Shown here in pieces: positions 1 through 4,867 of a stretch of 5,026 bases of DNA. How positions within the stretch are numbered: position 1 is the stretch's first letter; every line of letters starts with the position of its first letter. Below the pieces are notes generated by a model. It saw nothing but the letters and a program-made list of their open reading frames with translations. It was not told the origin of the DNA and did not search any database. Location of the stretch: assembly GCA_030424825.1 (NCBI GenBank), contig JAUHWE010000412.1:1-5026 (forward strand), read 5' to 3'. A program made the translations under genes and the position numbers. The stretch comes from Verrucomicrobiia bacterium. Lineage in GTDB: Bacteria > Verrucomicrobiota > Verrucomicrobiia > Opitutales > Opitutaceae.

Positions 1-1248
1 AAACGCAGGAAAATAGGAACCCGCGTAATCCTGGACGAGGCTAAACAATAGCGGACCGAACGAGCTGCCAACGATCATTGTCGACATGAAAACCCCACTG
101 ATCGCTCCGATATGCGTGATCCCATAATATCGGGCCGCAAAGGCCCCCGAAATAGGCCCAAAGCAGCCGCTCGTGATACTCAACCCCGCCACGAGCATCG
201 GAATAGTGAGTCCTTCGATGTGCAAGAGGAGCCCCAACGAGGACAATCCGATTCCCGATGCCATTAGGGCCGCAAAATATTTCAACCGAAACCGGTCGCT
301 AAACCAGCCAACGAATATCCCTCCGATCAAGGCGCTCGGGAAGAACAGTCCCAGAATGATGTCCGAAGTCATGCCAAGCTGTTTTCCCAAGTCCAAGACA
401 TGGAAAACATAGGCGGTTATGTGAAGCGCCTGTAGTGCAAAGATTCCAGTGAACACCCAGAAGGAAAACGTTCGCAGCGCCTCACCTCGCGTCAAGTCTC
501 TGACCACTGAGAACTCCGGATCGTCCTTCTGCTTGTCGCCCGGTCGAATTCCGGCATCCTCGCTGAGTCCACACTCCTGTGGATTGTCTCGGAATACCAA
601 CCACCCATACAGCGCAAACACAAAGCCCGTGGATACTCCTAGAATCTGCCACGCCGTCCGCCAGTCAGTGGATTGTATCAGATCGTAAAATACAATGGGA
701 GAAAGCGAAAAACAGACACTCACTCCGATGCCACTGAAAGGAAGCACCTTGCCTCGATGGTACTTCCACCATTTCGCAACCATGTTTCGCCCCGCCATCG
801 TCACAAAGCCTTGCCCCGTAAATCGAATCAGAAAGAACCCCAGCGTAAGGCTCGTCACCAACATCCAGCTGGGAACGGTTCCTAAGCCCATCAGCGAGGA
901 CAGCTTCACGGGTACCCAATCGACCACACTCAAATAGAGAAGCGACATTCCCAGGCCAAAACTGGCCGCAACGATCAGCCGCCGTGATCCAATCGCATCG
1001 TAGATCTTTCCTGACCAGAAGATCAGGGTGCCACTTATCGCGGTGCCTACGAAATAGGCCAGAGCCACCTGGGATCGCGTCAAGCCCAGCGCCACGATCA
1101 GCTCGTCATTGAATACATTGATCCCAATCGTCTGACCGGGAATACTCGCCACCATCCCCGTGGCCGCAGCCACGGCCACCACCCAACCGTAGTGGAATGG
1201 CAGTCTCGATGGTCGAAACGGTACATTTGGCGCGAATAACTTGGTCAT
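1..1248 (-). CDS. Major facilitator superfamily (MFS) transporter, C-terminus cut by window edge
   Basis: The frame is open for 416 codons from ATG 1248 and runs off the left edge without a stop. Alternating hydrophobic stretches and two copies of the MFS loop motif identify the family: SGKIYDAIGSRR at residues 79-90 after TM2, and GWFSDRF at 314-320 in the second half. Other landmarks are the N-terminal FHYGWVVAVAAA (18-29), PGQTIGINVF (37-46) and RNMVAKWWKYHRGK (154-167). The cytoplasmic linker between the six-helix halves is about residues 220-256 and is rich in charged residues. The visible end, FGPLLFSLVQDYAGSYFPAF, usually sits just before the last helix, so about 20-40 residues are missing. 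The N-terminal pattern resembles the oxalate/formate and monocarboxylate branch of MFS, but the substrate cannot be read from sequence. The frame stays open upstream of ATG 1248 back to a TAA near 1315. ATG was chosen although no clear Shine-Dalgarno precedes it. It lies downstream of the DUF1080 lipoprotein on the same strand with a 245-bp gap, so it may be co-transcribed. Confidence 0.93.
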   Translation of the reverse strand, partial: MTKLFAPNVPFRPSRLPFHYGWVVAVAAATGMVASIPGQTIGINVFNDELIVALGLTRSQVALAYFVGTAISGTLIFWSGKIYDAIGSRRLIVAASFGLGMSLLYLSVVDWVPVKLSSLMGLGTVPSWMLVTSLTLGFFLIRFTGQGFVTMAGRNMVAKWWKYHRGKVLPFSGIGVSVCFSLSPIVFYDLIQSTDWRTAWQILGVSTGFVFALYGWLVFRDNPQECGLSEDAGIRPGDKQKDDPEFSVVRDLTRGEALRTFSFWVFTGIFALQALHITAYVFHVLDLGKQLGMTSDIILGLFFPSALIGGIFVGWFSDRFRLKYFAALMASGIGLSSLGLLLHIEGLTIPMLVAGLSITSGCFGPISGAFAARYYGITHIGAISGVFMSTMIVGSSFGPLLFSLVQDYAGSYFPAF

Positions 1249-1350
1249 CAAAGTCGGAAGGATGCGAATCAATCCAATCAGTAGAGAACCCCCACGCCTA
1301 TTCCGAGGAATAAATTAAGTCAGATAAAATCAGTCCAGTCATCCCCTCAA

Positions 1351-1440
1351 AAGTAGCTCACTCTCTTCAGCGTGAGTAAAAGAATTCAGCCTTACACCTT
1401 AAAACCTTAGATGGCTCACGCTGAAGCGAGTGAGCTACCT
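1351..1440. repeat. Inverted pair of REP-like hairpins (REPIN/BIME-like)
   Basis: Arms 1351-1376 and 1415-1440 are inverted copies of a 26-bp unit with 24 matches (mismatched pairs 1352/1439 and 1364/1427). They are separated by 38 bp. Each arm is itself palindromic: ctcac 1357-1361 pairs with gtgag 1372-1376, and gctcac 1414-1419 pairs with gtgagc 1430-1435. Two short hairpins in inverted order is the architecture of REPIN/BIME elements mobilised by RAYT transposases; no RAYT gene is in this window. It lies between the lipoprotein and the MFS gene, so in a shared transcript it would form a long stem that could attenuate or stabilise the message. Confidence 0.8.
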
Positions 1441-1466
1441 GAAACCCTCACCGGCACTGTAGAATC

Positions 1467-1485
1467 TGAGTCGGCCACCGAGTCA
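1467..1485 (-). terminator. Weak hairpin just after the lipoprotein stop
   Basis: tgagtcgg (1467-1474) and ccgagtca (1478-1485) form an 8-bp stem with one mismatch and a 3-nt loop. It starts nine bases past the stop codon of the lipoprotein gene in its direction of transcription. No run of U follows, so intrinsic termination is doubtful; it may only be a 3' stabilising hairpin. Confidence 0.25.
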
Positions 1486-1493
1486 CGAACCGA

Positions 1494-2111
1494 TCAAAGA
1501 ATATCGACCTCGATTTTCCGGAACTCCAAAACGCCCGGCTCGCATTGGATCCCAATGTGCCCTGAGAGATTCTTAATACTCGTAGCCGTCGTGATCAGCG
1601 CCCCATTGAGCGAAACGGACATTTCCTCGCCCTTGCAACTGATCTCGTACACTTGCCATTCTCCCGTAGGCCTGTAGGCGCTACGCAAGGCAACAAGATC
1701 CGACTCGTGCTCGAAAGGCGGCGCCCCGTAGGGAATCATCGTCGCCAAAGGATACGTTCCTTCGATCGTATCCATGCATTGCACCTGATACCCGTTGTTC
1801 GGCCAGCCGCTCTCATCGTCATTGCTCGTAGGACCCGTACGCACGAAAATGCCACTGTTGGAGCCTGTTTCCAAAAACCGGAATTCCATGGTCAACGTAA
1901 AGTCGCTAAAGGTATCCACCGACCGGAGCCAGCCCACACCTTTATCTACTTTGAGAACGCCATCCGCCACGGAAAACTTGCCCCCATTCTGGATCTCCCA
2001 ATTGGCCAGACTCTTCCCGTCAAAGAGGGAAACGACCTCTCTAGGACCCGAACAGCTACACAGAACTACGCCTATGGCAACTACGGCGATCGAATAAAAA
2101 CAGTTTTTCAT
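1494..2111 (-). CDS. Secreted lipoprotein with 3-keto-disaccharide hydrolase (DUF1080, PF06439) domain
   Basis: This is a 205-residue protein with a lipoprotein signal. It begins MKNCFY, has a hydrophobic core SIAVVAIGVV and a lipobox LCSC with the acylated cysteine at about residue 20, so it is probably membrane-anchored outside the cytoplasm. The rest is one DUF1080 jelly-roll domain, typical in size. Its landmarks are VSLFDGKSLANWEI (27-40), FSVADGVLKV (46-55), FTLTMEFRFLETGSNSGIFV (71-90), YQVQCMD (108-114), WQVYEISCKG (152-161) and GHIGIQCEPGVLEF (184-197). Family members bind or hydrolyse glycosides, and some cleave 3-keto-glycosides; the substrate here is unknown. An ATG at 2123 in the same frame would add four residues (MYPI), but the AGGAG at about 2125-2129 is only 1 nt from it, against 13 nt from ATG 2111, so 2111 was preferred. 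The MFS gene follows on the same strand. Confidence 0.92.
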   Translation of the reverse strand: MKNCFYSIAVVAIGVVLCSCSGPREVVSLFDGKSLANWEIQNGGKFSVADGVLKVDKGVGWLRSVDTFSDFTLTMEFRFLETGSNSGIFVRTGPTSNDDESGWPNNGYQVQCMDTIEGTYPLATMIPYGAPPFEHESDLVALRSAYRPTGEWQVYEISCKGEEMSVSLNGALITTATSIKNLSGHIGIQCEPGVLEFRKIEVDIL

Positions 2112-2144
2112 TATGGGATACATTCTCCTAGCTTATTGGTACTG

Positions 2145-2154
2145 GAAGCGTTTC
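2145..2154. promoter_or_regulatory. Candidate LacI/GalR-family operator upstream of the lipoprotein gene
   Basis: gaagcgtttc fits the GAAnCGnTTC core typical of LacI/GalR and catabolite-repression operators, with a central CG and symmetric GAA/TTC arms. It sits 33-43 bp upstream of the chosen start at 2111, where a repressor could block transcription or leader clearance. The gene's likely sugar role makes this plausible. A 10-bp degenerate match can occur by chance, and no regulator gene is visible. Confidence 0.3.
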
Positions 2155-2192
2155 GATGCATCAAGCGAAACATCGCTCCTTTCAGTCGCTAA

Positions 2193-2208
2193 TCCCGACA
2201 AGTCGGGA
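2193..2208. repeat. Short palindrome with GTCGGGA arms
   Basis: tcccgac (2193-2199) and gtcggga (2202-2208) are perfect 7-bp inverted arms around two bases. The tight GC-rich hairpin is typical of dispersed REP-like units. It shares the CCGAC/GTCGG core with the palindrome at 2519-2530. Confidence 0.6.
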
Positions 2209-2326
2209 ATGGGTTGGCTTTCGCCAAACAGGTTCGAATTCTGAACGAGCCTATTTGTTGGGCACGCCTCCACCATCTCAGCTCCCAATCCGTTTCCTAT
2301 CTCCATCCCACAAATTTAAAACCCAC

Positions 2327-2343
2327 TATTCGCAGCGCGAATA
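2327..2343. repeat. Short palindrome with TATTCGC arms
   Basis: tattcgc (2327-2333) and gcgaata (2337-2343) form a perfect 7-bp stem with a 3-nt loop agc. Nothing ties it to a gene; it looks like another member of the local set of REP-like hairpins. Confidence 0.55.
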
Positions 2344-2371
2344 CCCATTGGCCGCACAGCGGACACAAGGC

Positions 2372-2399
2372 CGACCTGTCCCTCATAGCCCACAGGTCG
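2372..2399. repeat. Hairpin with CGACCTGT arms
   Basis: cgacctgt (2372-2379) and acaggtcg (2392-2399) are perfect 8-bp inverted arms around a 12-nt loop. The acaggtcg arm recurs inside the larger element at 2522-2529, suggesting a shared repeat family. Confidence 0.55.
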
Positions 2400-2465
2400 A
2401 CGTGGGAAGGCCGATGTTCATCTCCTACCTAGTTTAATCATTCTCAGAATCGTCATAACTCTTTG

Positions 2466-2609
2466 TATTGTAGGCTGGGTCGCCGACCCGGCAGCACTAG
2501 GCTAGCGGCGGTCAGCCACCGACAGGTCGGAGTCCCCGACGACCCCGCCCTGTCGGTGGTTGACCCGCCAATTGGGATGAATGTCGCCTCGGCGAGACGA
2601 CCTACAATA
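2466..2609. repeat. 144-bp nested inverted-repeat element (MITE/REPIN-like)
   Basis: The ends are perfect 9-bp inverted repeats: tattgtagg (2466-2474) and cctacaata (2601-2609). Inside the left end is a hairpin, gctgggtc (2474-2481) with gacccggc (2485-2492), with one G-T pair. Inside the right end, tcgcc (2584-2588) pairs with ggcga (2591-2595). In the centre, arms 2507-2526 and 2549-2569 are inverted copies differing by one substitution and one indel, enclosing a further hairpin tcgg/ccga and the palindrome ccgacaggtcgg (2519-2530). No protein is encoded, so any mobility would need an enzyme from elsewhere. I saw no clear target-site duplication. Confidence 0.75.
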
Positions 2610-2641
2610 TAATAGTCAGGAGATTATCTGCCCATAGGGTA

Positions 2642-2663
2642 GTTCGATTGAGAATTCTCGAAC
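2642..2663. other. Palindrome upstream of the membrane-protein gene
   Basis: gttcga (2642-2647) and tcgaac (2658-2663) are 6-bp inverted arms. They overlap a perfect 10-bp palindrome gagaattctc (2650-2659). It lies about 130 bp upstream of the TTG start at 2795 and could be a regulator site, but nothing identifies a binding protein. Confidence 0.25.
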
Positions 2664-2794
2664 ACGATCCCAGAACAATGATGCTGCGCAGTACAACACC
2701 GCTCATTCCAGTCCACGGCCGCGACTCCGTGAGTGAATGGGGTTCCATTTTGATTTTGAGTTCTCACGGCTACGCGAACTAGGGTTTCAATTCA

Positions 2795-3997
2795 TTGAAT
2801 ACACTCGACCCCAGAATTCGACTTCGCCTCCTCCTAATCCTCATCAGCATTGGTTTGATTTCAGGAATGATCATCTCCTGGAATCTCTGGATCACGGATC
2901 GATCCTTCCCCCATTTCCCCGTCTTTTCCTTCCTCCCACCCTTTCCAGATCCTTTCGACGTATTGGTCGTCTTTGCGTTGATTGGAATCCTCGTTTGGGG
3001 AATCTTTGCTCCTACTCGATGGATCTTCGCGACCGCTATTCTGCTAATGCTTCTCCTGACCCTCCAGGATCAAATGCGTTGGCAGCCTTGGGTCTACCAG
3101 TACCTGCTCATGCTCGTACCCTTCGCCTTTGGGTTTACTCAGACAAAAAAAGACCCCAACACGTCACAGGCCATTCTCGGTCTGAACCAACTCGTTGTCG
3201 TCGCCGTTTATCTCTGGGGCGGTATCCACAAATGCCATTCGGGTTTTCTAAGTGTCTTTCAGAACAATCTAGTAAAGCCGATCACCGACTCTTTGGAATC
3301 GACATTCTTAATCAGTCTGGTCAACGGATTCGGCTTTCTCATCCCTCCCATTGAGATCCTGATCGCTCTCGGACTACTTCTAAAGCCCACTCGAAAGGTG
3401 GCGATCGCGGGAGCCATTGGGACCCACATCATCATTCTCCTCCTCATCGGTCCAACCAAAGGCTACCTGTCTAACATAGTCGTATGGCCCTGGAATATCG
3501 TCATGTGTGGCATGGTCTGGATTCTCTTTCACCGCTCTCCCAGCAAAGTGACCTTCGCATTTCTGAGATCGCCCCAATTGAGATCAATCGGGATCGGACT
3601 CTGCGTTCTCCTCTTCCTTTGCCCACTTCTTTTCTACGCGGGAAAGTGGGATCGCTATCTTTCCTTCAATCTCTATTCAGGACGCCAAAAGCAAATTCTC
3701 GTCAAGATCGAAGCCATCAGCCTAGAGAACACGCCTCCCGAGTGGCGTCCTTATATTGTCGATACTAACGCTGTCGACGGACACAAAATCCTATCGATAT
3801 CCAAATGGACAACCGGCGAACTCAAAGTTCCCCTTATCTCCGAGTGGCGCATACTGAGGAGACTGTCGCAACACATTTGCACACAGCAGAGAGACGATGC
3901 CCCACTCGTATTCTACATCGACTATCCTCACTTGCCAAATCAGCCCAAACGTTTTTTCACCTGTGATCAGATCGAGCAGATGCGGGATACAAACTGA
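2795..3997 (+). CDS. Uncharacterised multi-pass membrane protein with C-terminal soluble domain (HTTM/DoxX-like resemblance)
   Basis: This 400-residue frame has an N-terminal part of about eight or nine hydrophobic helices (roughly 11-30, 54-72, 75-92, 99-114, 127-143, 170-196, 203-220, 226-246, 263-283). A polar C-terminal part follows, about residues 284-400. Visible landmarks are LQDQMRWQPWVYQY (90-103) between helices 3 and 4, YLWGGIHKCHSGF (139-151), WPWN (231-234), YLSFNLYSGRQKQ (288-300) and LKVPLISEWRILRRL (343-357). The helix-then-Y..GG..K pattern recalls HTTM (vitamin-K-carboxylase-like) and DoxX-type membrane proteins, but I cannot assign a reaction. The start is TTG 2795: an in-frame TAG lies at 2780-2782, AGGG at 2781-2784 is 10 nt upstream, and the next Met (residue 25) would delete part of helix 1. 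It is transcribed alone, divergent from the lipoprotein and convergent with the ABM gene. Confidence 0.85.
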   Translation: MNTLDPRIRLRLLLILISIGLISGMIISWNLWITDRSFPHFPVFSFLPPFPDPFDVLVVFALIGILVWGIFAPTRWIFATAILLMLLLTLQDQMRWQPWVYQYLLMLVPFAFGFTQTKKDPNTSQAILGLNQLVVVAVYLWGGIHKCHSGFLSVFQNNLVKPITDSLESTFLISLVNGFGFLIPPIEILIALGLLLKPTRKVAIAGAIGTHIIILLLIGPTKGYLSNIVVWPWNIVMCGMVWILFHRSPSKVTFAFLRSPQLRSIGIGLCVLLFLCPLLFYAGKWDRYLSFNLYSGRQKQILVKIEAISLENTPPEWRPYIVDTNAVDGHKILSISKWTTGELKVPLISEWRILRRLSQHICTQQRDDAPLVFYIDYPHLPNQPKRFFTCDQIEQMRDTN

Positions 3998-4033
3998 GGA
4001 TGGATTACGAAAGGCGAAGAATTCAACTAGCCT

Positions 4034-4062
4034 TAACCATTCATTAGTGTGCCTAATGGTTA
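4034..4062. terminator. Hairpin after the membrane-protein gene, possible terminator
   Basis: taaccatt (4034-4041) and aatggtta (4055-4062) are perfect 8-bp inverted arms 37 bp past the stop at 3997. A competing hairpin, cattag (4042-4047) with ctaatg (4053-4058), uses a 5-nt loop. The stems are AT-rich with no U tract, so intrinsic termination is unproven. Confidence 0.3.
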
Positions 4063-4063
4063 G

Positions 4064-4180
4064 ATACAACGTTCAAGTCCACTCGCCGCTGACCCAAACA
4101 ACAAACCATCTCTAAAAACGGTGAAACGCTTTCAGAATACAAAATATTCAGGAAAGAAAAAGCGATGTCAGCGGTTGGGC
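4064..4180 (-). repeat. Structured convergent spacer with nested stems, attC-like
   Basis: Outer arms ccgctgac (4086-4093) and gtcagcgg (4167-4174) are perfect 8-bp inverted repeats. They enclose a second stem: ctttc/gaaag (4129-4133, 4152-4156) continuing into gaata/tattc (4135-4139, 4145-4149) with loop caaaa. On the minus strand the block begins with gcccaac (4174-4180), matching the RYYYAAC box of integron attC sites and overlapping the end of the ABM reading frame, as in gene cassettes. It ends near gttgtat (4064-4070), an imperfect GTTRRRY box. Against attC, the box-to-stem spacing is 0 on one side and about 15 bp on the other. The inner stem followed by gttttt could instead terminate the ABM transcript. 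Confidence 0.4.
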
Positions 4181-4509
4181 ATGACCCCTTGTTCGGTCGA
4201 TCTATCAGTCTTGGACCAAATCAATGAAGCAGTGGTTATAATTGGAGGTTCGGCAATATGCTCCGAAATTTGTTCAAGATAATTCGGATACCATTCACTA
4301 TTCAAAAATTCATCTTTGGCTTGAATATCCGAGAATATTTGGAAGGCAATAACCCTATCAGGGTCCTCTAAGTCGTAGCTGAAATAGTAGGCAAGGTGCC
4401 CTGGATTCTTCACTACACACGCCTTGATAAATCGCTCCCACACGGAGCGTAGCCTATCCCGGTGCCCTGGCTTTGATCTATGTTGAACGATGAGAGAAAT
4501 ATTATTCAT
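4168..4509 (-). CDS. Antibiotic-biosynthesis-monooxygenase (ABM, PF03992) fold protein
   Basis: This 113-residue protein is about the size of single-domain ABM proteins, which form dimeric alpha-beta barrels. Visible are a first strand ISLIVQH (4-10), the KPGHRDRLRSVWERF helix start (13-27), NPGHLAYYFSYD (35-46), VIAFQIFSD (53-61), EFLNSEWYPNYLEQI (67-81) and a last strand PPIITTASLIW (88-98). The family includes heme-degrading and polyketide-oxidising enzymes plus many small proteins of unknown role; no substrate is assignable. ATG 4509 was chosen because the domain begins there. A GTG at 4566 in the same frame would add 19 unfamilial residues and overlap the VOC remnant. Upstream agga has 11-nt spacing, which is weak. 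The stop codon lies inside an inverted-repeat arm. The VOC remnant is 34 bp upstream on the same strand, suggesting a former two-gene unit. Confidence 0.82.
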   Translation of the reverse strand: MNNISLIVQHRSKPGHRDRLRSVWERFIKACVVKNPGHLAYYFSYDLEDPDRVIAFQIFSDIQAKDEFLNSEWYPNYLEQISEHIAEPPIITTASLIWSKTDRSTEQGVMPNR

Positions 4510-4543
4510 TTTGCGTTGCGTCCTACTTGTCTCATACATCCGA

Positions 4544-4867
4544 TCACACTGCAAATTCATTTCCACTAGGTTCTATGAAATAAAAGCGCCTTCCACCAGG
4601 GAAGGGAAATAGGGGCTTATTGATTGTTCCTTTTGCTTTCTCGATTCTCTGTAAAGTTTCCTCAAGGTTATTGCTATAGAAGACAACCAGAGCAGAGCCA
4701 TTGTTGGTTGAAGATTTAAGGTGAGACTTGCAGAAACCACCGTCTATTCCTTCGCCCGAAAATGCGATGCATTCTGGACCTTAGTCTTCGAAGCTCCAAT
4801 TGAAGACTACCGTGAGGTGGCCGGAGTTGTCTGCGACGTCTGGTTGAACGAAGCCGCTGCACGGCAC
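4544..4867 (-). pseudogene. VOC (glyoxalase/bleomycin-resistance fold) protein gene broken by an in-frame stop
   Basis: Reading the minus strand, 78 codons ending at TGA 4544-4546 give a clear VOC C-terminus: GPECIAFSGEGIDGGFCKS, then GSALVVFYSNNLEETLQRIE, then FPGGRRFYFIEPSGNEFAV. The codon just before this is TAA (4781-4783), exactly where relatives usually have tyrosine in a W.F.DYGPEY pattern. In the same frame upstream of it, VVFNWSFED continues the expected VFGW.F.D pattern. The frame upstream reaches a GTG at 4865-4867, giving about 107 codons in total, close to the usual 115-125 residues. Residues before VVFNW match the family poorly, so the N-terminus may be decayed and the left boundary is uncertain. 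No in-frame ATG follows the stop, so the C-terminal piece is unlikely to be made alone. A sequencing error, TAA for TAT or TAC, would restore the frame. A functional gene would have been upstream of ABM in one transcript. Confidence 0.7.

Larger units (their letters stand above)
2112..2794. other. Divergent intergenic region rich in palindromic repeats
   Basis: This 683-bp stretch separates the minus-strand lipoprotein from the plus-strand membrane protein and should hold both promoters. I find no convincing coding sequence; the open frames crossing it lack family resemblance and good ribosome sites. It contains a LacI-type palindrome (2145-2154), three short hairpins (2193-2208, 2327-2343, 2372-2399), a 144-bp nested inverted repeat (2466-2609) and a palindrome around gagaattctc (2650-2659). 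No strong -35/-10 pair was recognised for either gene. Confidence 0.7.

Noticed and set aside
2132..2159. Possible promoter ttgatg - 17 bp - taccaa on the minus strand before the lipoprotein
   Set aside because: The -10 match is only three of six bases, too weak to list as a feature.
1653..2192. 179-codon plus-strand open frame over the lipoprotein gene
   Set aside because: It is antisense to the clear DUF1080 gene, is rich in Arg/His/Pro as shadow frames are, and matches no family.
2231..2252. ggttcgaattctgaacgagcc resembles a tRNA T-arm and acceptor end
   Set aside because: The T stem is imperfect and no matching acceptor, D-arm or anticodon arm lies about 50-70 bp upstream.
1249..2610. 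CRISPR array
   Set aside because: Repeats are inverted and few; there are no direct repeats with regular spacers.
2737..3354. 205-codon plus-strand frame overlapping the membrane protein
   Set aside because: Its composition is low-complexity and polar, while the overlapping frame gives regular membrane helices; it is a shadow.
4510..4566. Extended start (GTG 4566) for the ABM protein
   Set aside because: The added 19 residues are outside the ABM domain and derive from DNA that encodes the end of the VOC protein in another frame.
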